From NCBI RefSeq assembly GCF_039538045.1, contig NZ_BAABBQ010000001.1:2192001-2256000 (forward strand): a stretch of DNA of 64,000 nt. The letters run 5' to 3'. Origin of the DNA: Sphingomonas swuensis. Lineage in GTDB: Bacteria; Pseudomonadota; Alphaproteobacteria; Sphingomonadales; Sphingomonadaceae. The position numbers and the translations under genes were made by a program. Shown piece after piece: positions 7,417 to 16,031 of the stretch. Every line of letters starts with the position of its first letter. Position 1 is the first letter of the stretch. Below the pieces are notes generated by a model, which saw only the letters and a list, made by a program, of their open reading frames with translations, did no database searches and was not told the DNA's origin.

Positions 7417-9606
7417 ATGTCGCATTACAATTACCCTCTGAACACAATCATCGAGATCGATGAGGCGCCTTACAAGTACGTTGGCTTGCCCATGCCGGGC
7501 CGCATTCATCTGATGCACTGCCAAACGGGCCTGCCCTACATCATCGAAGACAAAGAGGGCTTCATGGGGTTGCTGACGCCCGAGGGCTATGATGAGCTGC
7601 TCTTGGAAGGCCGTCTTATCGTACGAGAGACCGAGCGGGCATCGATCGCTCGTAAGATGGCTTCTGAGGCGGAGTGGACGTTCGCTGATTGCGACGAACT
7701 GGACCCCAAGGCCCGCAAGATGCTCGCACAATGCGAGATCCTCGACGATCACGGAGTACCGAATGGCGTCAAGGCGATCGGATTGGCGTTGGGCGATTAT
7801 TGGACGCCTGAGCTTCGCGAAAAGTACGGCGAGCACGACAATCCGCATACCATCAAGCGGTGGCGTACCGACCGTGGTTTCGCAGGCGACCGTAACATCC
7901 GCGACATGGTGCGGATGACCGGCCGGGTCCGCCGCGCTCCCTACTTCGATGACGTACCGCAGGAAGTCCTTCAGAAGGGTGCTCTCCTGAATTGGACGCA
8001 GCAGCTCAGCTACGCGGACGTGACCACTGAAATCAGCAACGAGTTGCGCGACATCAATGCTGGTAACTCGTCGCTCTATCCCAAACCCGAGAAGCCCTAT
8101 CCTATTCCGCACTACGCTACCGTGCGGCGAGCCTGCCGGGCGCTGATTGGGGCCGTTACCCGCGAAGCTCGCGACGGCAAAGCCGCTAGCGACGCCGACT
8201 GGAAGGGTTCAGGCCGCCCGCTGACGGCAAAGCGCGCCCTCGAACTGGCGATCATCGACCATACGCCGATCAACGGGTTCTTCGTTCTCGACCTCGATCA
8301 CGAGATGGTGGCCGGCAAGCCATGGCTGATCGTCATGATTGACGTTCACAGCGAGGTGATTCTCGGCCACGTTATTAGCTACCTCCCACCTTCCTACTGG
8401 ACGGTAGGCGAGGTGCTGAAGCGTGCGAGCCTTCCGAAGCGCCCCCCGCCCAAGCTCATCGAGCGATACCCCATCCTTCGCCGCATCTGCGGCAAGGCGG
8501 CCGAAATCATCGTCGATAACGCAGCTGAGTTCCGGAGCCAGGCGCTCGAAGACGCTGCCAAGGGGGCCGGTTTTGCCGTCCGTCACTGCCCCATCAAGAA
8601 GCCCCGCTACCGCGCGATCGGCGAGCGCATTTTTCCCACGCTGCAAGAGAAAGTCACCAAGCTGATTCCAGGCGGATCGAAGCCCATCGCGCTTGCGCGT
8701 AAGCTCGGCCACGACCCCGAGCAGGAAGCATGCGTCACGGTGCGCGAGCTGGAGGCCTTGGTGAATGCCGCGATCGCGGAATATCACATCTCGACACATT
8801 CCGGCCTCCAAGACCGCCAGCCTGCGCTCGTTTTCGAGAAGAGTGTCGCCAAGCATGGGATCGACTTGATCCACGACCTTGCGGGCTTCCAACGCGAAAT
8901 CATGGATGTGTCACCAGCCGTGCAGCTGTCCAACACCGGCTTGCGGCTCTTCAACCTGCGCTACCACTGCATTCGCGGCGTTCCGAGCTTGCTCGAAGAC
9001 CTCGTTGCCGTGGAACCCCGGCGGCAGTCGCGGGCAGATGCAATCGCCACCGTGAAGGTGAAGTACGACCCTCAAGATATCTCGGTGGTCCACGTCTGGA
9101 ATCGCGTCAAGAAGACTCACACCATCCTTCGCTGCTCGGACGAAACCTATGCAAACGGCATGCCGCTATGGTTTCACAATCAGCTCCTAGAGCGTGCGCG
9201 TGAAGAGGCGGCCGCCTTCAACACAGAGGCAGAGCGGATTGCTTTCCGTTCGCGGCGCATCAAGGCCATTCGCAACATCTCGCCGGAGGCTAAGCATCGT
9301 GAGCGGCTTACGGTCGCACGCCTCTACGAGATCCCGCGTCTCCGGCAGATCACGGGCAACCTCGTCCACCTCCACATGGACGAACCAGAAGCCATTTCTC
9401 TCGACGAGTTCATCGCCCACGACCTCTCAGCAACTACGATGCTGGACGACGAGATTTTGGCTCCTCGACTTCCTGTCGACCAATCTCGCAAGCCGAAGAA
9501 CAAACGGGACCGTCGTGACGCGGGCCAGCCCAGTGAGAGTCAGGAGAGCAAGATGCCTGCCCGTCGCCCCACCCGCACCCGCCGCGTGAGCGGCAGCTAT
9601 GAGTGA
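7417..9606 (+). CDS. tnsB: TnsB-type DDE transposase
   Basis: Integrase-superfamily transposase that binds the transposon ends and joins the 3' strands to target DNA. With the ATG at 7417 it has 729 residues; this start was preferred over the in-frame TTG at 7396 because AGGGAGAAG lies just before it. The catalytic triad is complete: D281 (IIDHTPI), D367 (IIVDNAAEF) and E403 (AIGERIF), the DD35E spacing. N-terminal helix-turn-helix domains precede the core and a Mu-type C-terminal beta-barrel region follows (around VAVEPRRQSR, then KVKYDPQDISVVHVW). The last part is basic and probably binds TnsC. It overlaps tnsC by 8 bases. Confidence 0.93.
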   Translation: MSHYNYPLNTIIEIDEAPYKYVGLPMPGRIHLMHCQTGLPYIIEDKEGFMGLLTPEGYDELLLEGRLIVRETERASIARKMASEAEWTFADCDELDPKARKMLAQCEILDDHGVPNGVKAIGLALGDYWTPELREKYGEHDNPHTIKRWRTDRGFAGDRNIRDMVRMTGRVRRAPYFDDVPQEVLQKGALLNWTQQLSYADVTTEISNELRDINAGNSSLYPKPEKPYPIPHYATVRRACRALIGAVTREARDGKAASDADWKGSGRPLTAKRALELAIIDHTPINGFFVLDLDHEMVAGKPWLIVMIDVHSEVILGHVISYLPPSYWTVGEVLKRASLPKRPPPKLIERYPILRRICGKAAEIIVDNAAEFRSQALEDAAKGAGFAVRHCPIKKPRYRAIGERIFPTLQEKVTKLIPGGSKPIALARKLGHDPEQEACVTVRELEALVNAAIAEYHISTHSGLQDRQPALVFEKSVAKHGIDLIHDLAGFQREIMDVSPAVQLSNTGLRLFNLRYHCIRGVPSLLEDLVAVEPRRQSRADAIATVKVKYDPQDISVVHVWNRVKKTHTILRCSDETYANGMPLWFHNQLLERAREEAAAFNTEAERIAFRSRRIKAIRNISPEAKHRERLTVARLYEIPRLRQITGNLVHLHMDEPEAISLDEFIAHDLSATTMLDDEILAPRLPVDQSRKPKNKRDRRDAGQPSESQESKMPARRPTRTRRVSGSYE

Positions 9607-10579
9607 GGTCAGTCAGATGGCCGAACAGATGAACACCTCGGTCCGGGCCGATAACGGCAAGGAGGGGCGCGCGGAGCGCCCCTCCGAGCGTTCGCGTCGT
9701 GTGGCAGAGGCGCGGGCCTCGTTTCGCGCGATCCGCCTCCCCTACCCTCGGCAGGATGAGCTTGTCGCTGCCCTCGACGAGCTTCGATTGACTGGTCAAC
9801 TCTCGAAGGGGCAGACACAAGGCGGAGTCCGCCTCATCGCAAACACTGGCTCAGGCAAGACGGTCGGAGCTGAGCGTTTCAAAGCCTACGTTGAAGCGGC
9901 TGATGAGCATGCCCCAGGAAGCCAGCCTGTTGTCATCGCGACGGTCGACGGCTCAGGCACCACTCGGTCCATTCCCGCGAGCATCTTGAAAGCCATGGGT
10001 GTCCCACGTCCTGAGCATGGTGCAGAGCCAGTCCTCTGGATGCGGGCCTTCGACGCTCTCGAGCGCTATGAGACACAGTTGCTGATCATCGACGAGTTCA
10101 ACCGCGCGGCTCGCCGGCCGACCATGAGTTCAGCAATCGCGACCGCTCTCCGTGACGTGATGGATCGCGGCATCGTCCCGATGGCGTTTCTGGCTACTGA
10201 GGAAGCACGCGACGTTTTCAAGCGCAGCCCGGATCTTGCCGGTCGATTGGATGCTCCGGTTACCATGGATCCTCTCGATTGGCTTGTGGAGGAGGACAGA
10301 GAGCTGTTCCTTGGCTTCGTTAGCGGCTTAGACGGCGAACTCGTCGATCGAGGCATCCTTCGGCTCTCGTCAGGACTTGCTGAAGAAGCTCTCGCTCGCC
10401 TTCTTTGCGAGGCGTCCAACGGAAACCTTCGCCAGCTCTGCCGCGTCATCGAGACAGCTCTCGCCGCTGCTGTGCGGCGAGACGACGCTGCCATCGGGCG
10501 CGAAGACCTTGCTGACGCAGTTGATGATTGGTCGATCGCCAACCACTGCATCGCCTACAACCCTTTCCGGGCTAAGTAG
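9599..10579 (+). CDS. tnsC: TnsC/TniB-type AAA+ transposition regulator
   Basis: ATP-dependent adaptor that links the target-recognition protein (TniQ/TnsD) to the transposase and sets target immunity. The 326-residue chain has Walker A ANTGSGKT at residues 81-88, Walker B LLIIDEFN at 161-168, and a later sensor region (MAFLATEEARDVF). The C-terminal helical lid contains GNLRQLCRVIETAL, typical of TniB-like ATPases. The start overlaps the 3' end of tnsB. The first 40 residues are polar and probably contact TnsB. TniQ follows after only three bases. Confidence 0.92.
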   Translation: MSEVSQMAEQMNTSVRADNGKEGRAERPSERSRRVAEARASFRAIRLPYPRQDELVAALDELRLTGQLSKGQTQGGVRLIANTGSGKTVGAERFKAYVEAADEHAPGSQPVVIATVDGSGTTRSIPASILKAMGVPRPEHGAEPVLWMRAFDALERYETQLLIIDEFNRAARRPTMSSAIATALRDVMDRGIVPMAFLATEEARDVFKRSPDLAGRLDAPVTMDPLDWLVEEDRELFLGFVSGLDGELVDRGILRLSSGLAEEALARLLCEASNGNLRQLCRVIETALAAAVRRDDAAIGREDLADAVDDWSIANHCIAYNPFRAK

Positions 10580-10582
10580 GCC

Positions 10583-12454
10583 ATGGCGACAGCTAGTCAG
10601 CATGCCCGAGCACCATGGCGCATCGAGGCACCGAAGCCCGTCATCATGGGGGAGTCGCTGGACGGCTACATCGCCAGGGTTGCCGCAGCCAACTGGATCG
10701 AGAATGCCCTAACGATCACGAGCCTGGCTGGCGTGATCTATGGCCATAAGCCGACGTTATCGACGTCGAACTGGGATGGTCTTCCTGTCATTGCCGATTG
10801 CCTGCGCGTCGATGTCGAAGACCTGCAGCTTCGCTCTTATCCGACCGATAATGCCGGGCGCCGTGCGTTCTTTGGGGTGCCCATTCCGCGAAATGATATC
10901 GACATCGCAGTAAGGCGCTTCGCGCCGGCTGCTTTGTCTATCTCGCCCCACCATAGAGCGCTGTGGCAGCTCCGAGCCTTCCCCTTCTGCTGCGAGACAT
11001 GGCAATACCTTGTAGATTGCTGTGCTCGCTGTGAGCGTATCCAGCGTTGGCACCACACCAATGGTGTCGCTCGTTGTGATCGGTGCGTTGAGGATCTCTC
11101 AGCGGTCGAGTCCGACGTCGTACCGAACGAGCTTCGACCAAGCCTTGAGGCGGCCGTAGGCCTGGTCCACCCGGATACCGCTCGCCGGCAGCACAGCCTG
11201 GGTGCACTTCCCGCCGCCTTGCAGCATCTTGGCCTAGCTGAAACGTATGAATTGCTCGTCAGGGTGGCGATCGTCATTCAGCCACGCATCACGCCAGCCC
11301 GATACGGCACGAATGCAAGCTGGAATCAGCCTAAATCTGTGGTGGTCGAAGCCATCGCGGCTGCCTGGAACATGCTTTTGGACTGGCCCCATTCGCTTCA
11401 AGGCCTGATGGCGTACCGGCTAAGCAGCGCATCCACCCGTCATCAAGACGGCAATGGCGGAAGCACAATGCGCTTCCTTCGACTACCCAGTCACGAAGGA
11501 CTTACACGCCAATTACGAGACACGATTGAGCAGTTCCGCTCCTCTATCGATCTCGACGGTCCAAACTCCAGTCATCTGGGCAGGCAGACACTCAGCACTC
11601 AGGATGCGGCGGCTCGCCTCGGATATTCTACCAAGGGCGTCGCTGATCTTCGTAGGCAGGGTGCGCTTGGAACTGTTTTTGCCCTGCATGAGGGTCGGGC
11701 AGCACCCCGTTACGACGCCGCCGAGATTGACGAGTTGGCCGAAATCATTGTGTGCCGGGTTTCATTGGAGAGCGCAGCGTGGAAGCTCGGCATCTCTCAC
11801 CACGGCGTTGAACAGCTGATCGCGATGCAGATGCTGCAAACTCACGGCGATTGCTTCTGCATACCTCGGTATGGCGCTCCGCAGATCGCTGGGCCCGTCC
11901 TTGACGACCTGATCGCGAGGATCGGATCCTCATCCCGATCTTCTCTCGCAAGCGAGCCCATCACGCTGCGAACCGCCGTGGGTTCAATTGGCGGCCGAGC
12001 GAAGCCTTGGGGACCGATCTTCAAAGCCCTGCTTGATGGTGCACTGCCCTTCAAACTCGATCATTGCACTGGGGCACTGACAGAGCAGATTCTTGTAGAC
12101 CACACCTGCATTCGCTTCCTTCGCTCATTTTTCTTCGAAGTTTCCAACTATGAGGGCGCGAAGTTTAGCAACGTGATGTCGCGGCGAGATGCTGGCGAAG
12201 TGCTGAACCTCTCCCCCAAATCCTCCACGCCGCTACTTAAGGGGATGGCATCTGTGCGCGGTGACTCCAAGGCCGTGGACTTCCCGGAAATTGTCAGGCT
12301 CAGCAGAATTCACATCAGCAGCCGCGAAATCGCTCTTCGCCTGGGCATAGCGCCGAAGACGGCGTTTGCCCTAGCCAAGGAGATGATGGTGCCCCTGCTC
12401 GGCCCGGCAGGTTGGTGTCGTGAAGCTGCAGAAAGACAGCTAGGTCTCACCTGA
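10583..12454 (+). CDS. tniQ: TniQ/TnsD-family target-selection protein
   Basis: Target-choice protein of the Tn7-like element. The N-terminal TniQ domain is recognisable (ESLDGYIARVAAANW at about 24-38) and is followed by the zinc-binding region with paired cysteines (FPFCCE near 134, CCARC at 146-150, CDRC at 165-168). At 623 residues it is long enough to be TnsD-like, with two further helix-turn-helix-like parts: AAARLGYSTKGVADLRRQG and, near the C-terminus, EIALRLGIAPKTAFALAKEM. A long C-terminal DNA-binding part suggests recognition of a fixed site rather than an RNA guide; no Cas genes are nearby. The chromosomal target site is not identified here. Confidence 0.85.
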   Translation: MATASQHARAPWRIEAPKPVIMGESLDGYIARVAAANWIENALTITSLAGVIYGHKPTLSTSNWDGLPVIADCLRVDVEDLQLRSYPTDNAGRRAFFGVPIPRNDIDIAVRRFAPAALSISPHHRALWQLRAFPFCCETWQYLVDCCARCERIQRWHHTNGVARCDRCVEDLSAVESDVVPNELRPSLEAAVGLVHPDTARRQHSLGALPAALQHLGLAETYELLVRVAIVIQPRITPARYGTNASWNQPKSVVVEAIAAAWNMLLDWPHSLQGLMAYRLSSASTRHQDGNGGSTMRFLRLPSHEGLTRQLRDTIEQFRSSIDLDGPNSSHLGRQTLSTQDAAARLGYSTKGVADLRRQGALGTVFALHEGRAAPRYDAAEIDELAEIIVCRVSLESAAWKLGISHHGVEQLIAMQMLQTHGDCFCIPRYGAPQIAGPVLDDLIARIGSSSRSSLASEPITLRTAVGSIGGRAKPWGPIFKALLDGALPFKLDHCTGALTEQILVDHTCIRFLRSFFFEVSNYEGAKFSNVMSRRDAGEVLNLSPKSSTPLLKGMASVRGDSKAVDFPEIVRLSRIHISSREIALRLGIAPKTAFALAKEMMVPLLGPAGWCREAAERQLGLT

Positions 12455-12838
12455 GTGATTCAGGTCGCGATCCGGCATACCGGCTTTCCCTTTGGTAGGG
12501 CCGGCAGCCTCGCTCCCTCCAGATGTGTGCCGCAGCTGACACTCGAAAGCTGAAATTACAGCCGGACGCCGAGGCACATCGAGCGCCAGATAAATCGCAT
12601 TGGCAGCAGCGTTCACGGCAGACCAGCGATCATGCTGTCGCTCGCTGCCCAGCCCCTCCCAAAATCCATTAAACGGCCAGAGCGGCAGAACCTTTTCACT
12701 GCCCCTGTGGCGGAGCCACGCAAGGGCCAGCGCGATCCCTCTGCTTCGGCGAACCGGACCCATGTGAGCTGCAGCGGCCGCTTCCTCAATCGTTTCGAGC
12801 GCAAGCTCGCGCAGGTGCTTATCGTCGACTCGCCGCAT
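12440..12838 (-). CDS. Hypothetical protein, 132 aa
   Basis: Minus-strand gene whose 3' end overlaps the end of tniQ by 15 bases. The start at 12838 gives a protein beginning MRRVDDKHLRELAL; an upstream ATG at 12874 is possible. The first half is helical and acidic (ALETIEEAAAAAHMG), followed by WLRHRGSEKVLPLWPFNGFWEGL. No signal peptide, no membrane helix and no family recognised. Composition and the lack of a better frame on the other strand support coding, but it could belong either to the transposon or to the flanking recombinase island. Confidence 0.5.
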   Translation of the reverse strand: MRRVDDKHLRELALETIEEAAAAAHMGPVRRSRGIALALAWLRHRGSEKVLPLWPFNGFWEGLGSERQHDRWSAVNAAANAIYLALDVPRRPAVISAFECQLRHTSGGSEAAGPTKGKAGMPDRDLNHSGET

Positions 12839-13096
12839 GATGCCGTTGAGAACGTATAGAGAACAGAAAGGCAAGCTGCTTAAGCATGCGACTGTCGCGA
12901 TCTCGAACGCCGGTCCTCATTGTACCCGGTGCCGCTCCACCCAGCAGGCCACTGATTTACCCCTCTGTGGCAGGCTCCGTGAGTTCTACCCGTGCGATCG
13001 GCGCAATCGCCTGCAAACGGACGCGGCCCTGGGAGCATCTTTGTGCCAATGATCCTCGTTGCAAAGCAAACAGGCCCCTCTTGTAGGAGCGCAGCT

Positions 13097-14731
13097 TTAG
13101 TGCAGCCTCACATCACGTGCAGAGCTGGGCACCGGTGCTCTGCTTGCTGCCGAGCTAGCCAGCACTGCCGTTTCGAGGGCCTTGCGAGAGCCTCGAATGC
13201 AGACTTCGCCCGCAGCAACGGAAACTTCGTCGACCAGCAGCCTTGTGTAGGCCTGCCGGAGTGCCGGGTTGCCATTGCGGAGGCCTTCCCGCAGCAAAGC
13301 TCCGAATTTCTCCACCAGCTCTGGCGTGATTCGACGGCGATCTGAAGTGAGTTGCCGCTCGAGACTGCAGATGTTGCTGGTCAGGGTTGAGACGCGCTGG
13401 CGATGAAGGGTCAGGCGCTCAGCGAAGTCACGGTCTGAGGGCGAGGCCATCCCCTGCTCGACCAGCTCGTAGAGGCGATTAAGGGCACCTGAGCTGTTGG
13501 TTCTGGCAGAGCGAAGCAGCGCCAGCTCCTCGCGGCGACGAGCGTCGGAAGCGTCGCTCTTCTCGAGGAACGCAGAAAGCAGGTCCGGCAAGCGCTCAGG
13601 AGCCACAATCCTCTGCTCAAGGGCTCCCAGAACAGCGTCGTCCAGCTTCTCCATCCGGATTGCGCCGCCCTTGCAAGCAGTTTCACCCTGCGTGGCTCGG
13701 CGAGAGCAAGCATAGTATCGGTACTGGCCAGACTTGCCGGTACGGATAGTCATGGCCCCACCGCAGCCAAGGCATTTCGCAAGGCCGATCAGCAGCGTGG
13801 GGCCGGAGACAACCCGTGCCGGCGTGCGCCGCGGGTTGCGCTCGGCAAGCCGCGCCTGAACAGTCTGGAAGTCGTCCTCGGCGATGATGACGGGCACAGC
13901 CAGCTCAACCCACTGTTCGCGAGGCCGGCGCTCGCCTGCACGGGAGTCTTTCTGGTTGAAGTAGTGAGTGCCCATGTAGGTGGTGCGGCGAAGGACAGCG
14001 TTCACGTTGGACACGTGGAAGGGCTTACCCCGATACCTGTACCCGCGGCCGTTCAGAAAAGAGACGATCTTCTTGACGCCCAGAGGTCCGCTGGTGCCGT
14101 CACCCTCAAGATAGAGCGAGAAGATGCGACGTATGATCGGGGCTTCAAGTTCATCAATCGCAAGGACCTTCTTGTCCTTGTCGCCCCGTCGCTCGGCCAC
14201 GATCACCTTGTAGCCAAGCGGTGGGCGTGAACCATTCCAGAAGCCCTGCTGCGCGTTGGCGAGCATGGAGCGGCGCACGTGCTTTGCGTTCTCAGCACTC
14301 TGATACTCGTCGAACTTGCTCAGGATTGAGCGCACCAAATCTCCGGTGGCGCCTTCTCCGACATCCTGAGTGATCGAGACCAGTTCGACCTTGGCCTTCG
14401 CAAGCTTGCGTCGGTAGCGTTCGAACTCGAACTGATCGCGGAAGAAGCGGCTGAAGCTGTGGACGATCACAAGATCGTATGGCCGCTCGCGAGCTGTTGC
14501 TGCCTCGATCATTGCCCTGAACTGAGGCCGATGGTCGTCCGTGGCTGATGCCCCGGGCTCACGATAGATCTCGGCAAGGTCGATGCCCCTGCCCTCGCAG
14601 AAGCGGGTGATGGCTCCGACCTGATCAGTCAGGCTGGTTTCGTGCTCTGCCTGGCGGCTCGTGGAAACCCGGACATAGGCGACGGCGCGTAGAGCAGGCC
14701 TGGCGAGAACAGCGGGAAGTTCGGGTGCCAT
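13097..14731 (-). CDS. Large serine recombinase
   Basis: Site-specific recombinase of the large serine family, which integrates or excises phages and genomic islands. The 544 residues contain, in order, the resolvase catalytic domain with nucleophile S23 in AYVRVSTSRQ and the later SRFFRD motif, a Recombinase domain (GYKVI... to about residue 290), a zinc ribbon (CLGCGGAM, then YYACSRRATQGETAC), and a coiled-coil C-terminal part (LERQLTSDRRR). It appears intact. Orientation is opposite to the tns operon, and the size is that of an integrase rather than a small cointegrate resolvase, so it probably serves a separate island. Confidence 0.92.
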   Translation of the reverse strand: MAPELPAVLARPALRAVAYVRVSTSRQAEHETSLTDQVGAITRFCEGRGIDLAEIYREPGASATDDHRPQFRAMIEAATARERPYDLVIVHSFSRFFRDQFEFERYRRKLAKAKVELVSITQDVGEGATGDLVRSILSKFDEYQSAENAKHVRRSMLANAQQGFWNGSRPPLGYKVIVAERRGDKDKKVLAIDELEAPIIRRIFSLYLEGDGTSGPLGVKKIVSFLNGRGYRYRGKPFHVSNVNAVLRRTTYMGTHYFNQKDSRAGERRPREQWVELAVPVIIAEDDFQTVQARLAERNPRRTPARVVSGPTLLIGLAKCLGCGGAMTIRTGKSGQYRYYACSRRATQGETACKGGAIRMEKLDDAVLGALEQRIVAPERLPDLLSAFLEKSDASDARRREELALLRSARTNSSGALNRLYELVEQGMASPSDRDFAERLTLHRQRVSTLTSNICSLERQLTSDRRRITPELVEKFGALLREGLRNGNPALRQAYTRLLVDEVSVAAGEVCIRGSRKALETAVLASSAASRAPVPSSARDVRLH

Positions 14732-14739
14732 GTTACTCC

Positions 14740-14997
14740 TCAGGCGAACAAAGCTAGGATCTGCGGGCCGAAGAAGCGATGAAGCAACTCGACCTCTTCG
14801 TCCATGATGGGGAGGCAGCCTTCAGCTTCAGTGATTGTCTCAGATTGGGTCGTGCGCCCTCGGCAGCTGTCTGAACCATTCACGACAGTGCTCTGCCCGA
14901 AGGCTAAGCGCTTGCTCTCTGGCGCTTTTTTGACGTCCAAACTGCTCTTTGCGACACAGGACACAAGGCTGACCCTCAAAGATGAGGGTTGAGTCAC
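14740..14997 (-). CDS. Possible small gene upstream of the recombinase
   Basis: An 85-residue frame ending eight bases before the recombinase start, with its stop next to the GGAG ribosome site. The C-terminal part (MDEEVELLHRFFGPQILALF) looks protein-like, but the first half is low in structure. A second overlapping minus-strand frame (14840-15022) encodes a Cys-containing segment (CVLCRKEQFGRQK and later RAEHC) resembling a zinc finger. The two may be parts of one frameshifted gene. Low confidence for either. Confidence 0.3.
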   Translation of the reverse strand: MTQPSSLRVSLVSCVAKSSLDVKKAPESKRLAFGQSTVVNGSDSCRGRTTQSETITEAEGCLPIMDEEVELLHRFFGPQILALFA

Positions 14998-15055
14998 ATG
15001 ACGCCAATCTGGTCAGTCGCAACAGACACCTGTTGTAACCGGCGACGTTACAACA
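14972..15055. promoter_or_regulatory. Cluster of short perfect palindromes upstream of the serine recombinase
   Basis: Three perfect dyads lie close together: ACCCTCA/TGAGGGT (14972-14989, 4-base loop), CAACAG/CTGTTG (15020-15035, 4-base loop) and TGTTGTAAC/GTTACAACA (15031-15055, 7-base spacer); the last two overlap. Such nested symmetry suits a repressor operator, or an attachment site for the recombinase encoded 240-300 bases away. Confidence 0.45.
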
Positions 15056-15398
15056 AGGCGGACCTCTAAATTGGCTAGGCCCTCCGATCGTTCAGGCTGC
15101 TTAGCTCAGCTACATCCGCGTCCGAAAAGACCCACTCTCGGACGTTCAAACGTTGATCGACGCTGCCCGTGAGCGGACGTTGGTTCATCGGGACGCGTTG
15201 AGGCCGGCAAGCCCAATGCGCAGCCTGTCCCCTCGTTTTCTCCTCGGCCGCTGTTGGCCTGAGGAGATGAAGCATGGGACATGCAATCTACGATCCCGGT
15301 CAGTAAGCGCAAGCGCCACGAACGGGCTTGCTGAATATTTCGCCACCCAAGTTGACGGTCGGCGCCGGCGATGCGACCTAATGATTGGGGGTAGGCGC
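15056..15398. other. Intergenic region, no gene identified
   Basis: About 340 bases between the palindrome cluster and the Ycf35-like gene. Frames here are open only by chance and none shows protein-like composition. The promoter of the downstream operon should lie here, but no clear -35/-10 pair was identified. Confidence 0.4.
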
Positions 15399-16031
15399 TT
15401 GTCGCACTGTACGCGTTTCCAGTTTAGTTACCGCGACGAAGCCATTGCGGTCGGGGCATTCCGAAGGCTCGGGCTGCGGCCGGAGACGGCGGTCATCTCG
15501 TGGTATGACAGCGACTTGGCCAAGGCCGTTCTGGGGCACATTGGGATCGCTGGAAAGGGCGTGTCCCGGGCTATCTGCGCGCGCCACTCGCCCTTTCAGC
15601 TGTTTCTCGTGCGAAGCGGCAGCGACTTCCAGCTAGTGATCGAAAGCGACGATCGGTCCGCCCTAGCCGACCACGAGCGGGTCGAGGCGCTAGAGGCGGC
15701 ATTCCGCTTCGCTTATCTCGCCGTCGCCGCCGAGCGCACGCTCTGCGCCTCGCTCGATGATGGCGGTGTGCCCTGGACTATGGAGGAGCAGCCTGACGGG
15801 ATGGTCATCCGCTTCGGGCCGGATCTTGCCCGGCGAGTTATCCTTCGCAGCGTCGGCGACCACGTTGAGGAAGAAGTGGCCGGCGTCTTGGGCGGCCGCT
15901 GCGCCGAGCTGACCGCCGAGCTCGAGGACCTGCTGGCGTCGGCTACCGCCGAGCTGCTGACGGAGTGGAAGCCTTCGTACCACGAGACCATCGACGATGA
16001 AGTGGTGCAGGTGCTGAGGCTGGGCGCTTGA
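15399..16031 (+). CDS. Ycf35 (DUF1257)-like protein with DUF2997-like C-terminus
   Basis: A 210-residue protein proposed to be a divergent fusion of two small families. With a TTG start at 15399, preceded by a GGGGGTAGG ribosome site, it begins MSHCTRFQFSYRDE, which mirrors the MSHF start of Ycf35 proteins. The later FQLFLVRSGSDFQLVIESDD and a helical stretch with FRFAYLAVAAE also fit that family. The C-terminal part (VIRFGPDLARRV, then GGRCAELTAELEDLL and WKPSYHE) resembles DUF2997. Longer in-frame starts exist (15381, 15267, 15153) but lack such support. It overlaps the radical SAM gene by four bases (16028-16031). The biochemical role of Ycf35 is unknown. Confidence 0.5.
   Translation: MSHCTRFQFSYRDEAIAVGAFRRLGLRPETAVISWYDSDLAKAVLGHIGIAGKGVSRAICARHSPFQLFLVRSGSDFQLVIESDDRSALADHERVEALEAAFRFAYLAVAAERTLCASLDDGGVPWTMEEQPDGMVIRFGPDLARRVILRSVGDHVEEEVAGVLGGRCAELTAELEDLLASATAELLTEWKPSYHETIDDEVVQVLRLGA

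Noticed and set aside
12886..13086. Short plus-strand frames between the hypothetical gene and the serine recombinase
   Set aside because: Three frames overlap with no clear ribosome site or protein-like pattern; a Cys-containing stretch (LCANDPRCK) was not enough to call a gene.
5000..15000. CRISPR array or Cas genes associated with the Tn7-like module
   Set aside because: No regularly spaced direct repeats and no Cas-like protein were seen; RNA-guided targeting is not supported.
14740..15022. Zinc-finger gene upstream of the recombinase in an overlapping frame
   Set aside because: The Cys pattern is suggestive but two overlapping frames compete and neither has a clear start, so only a low-confidence entry was kept.
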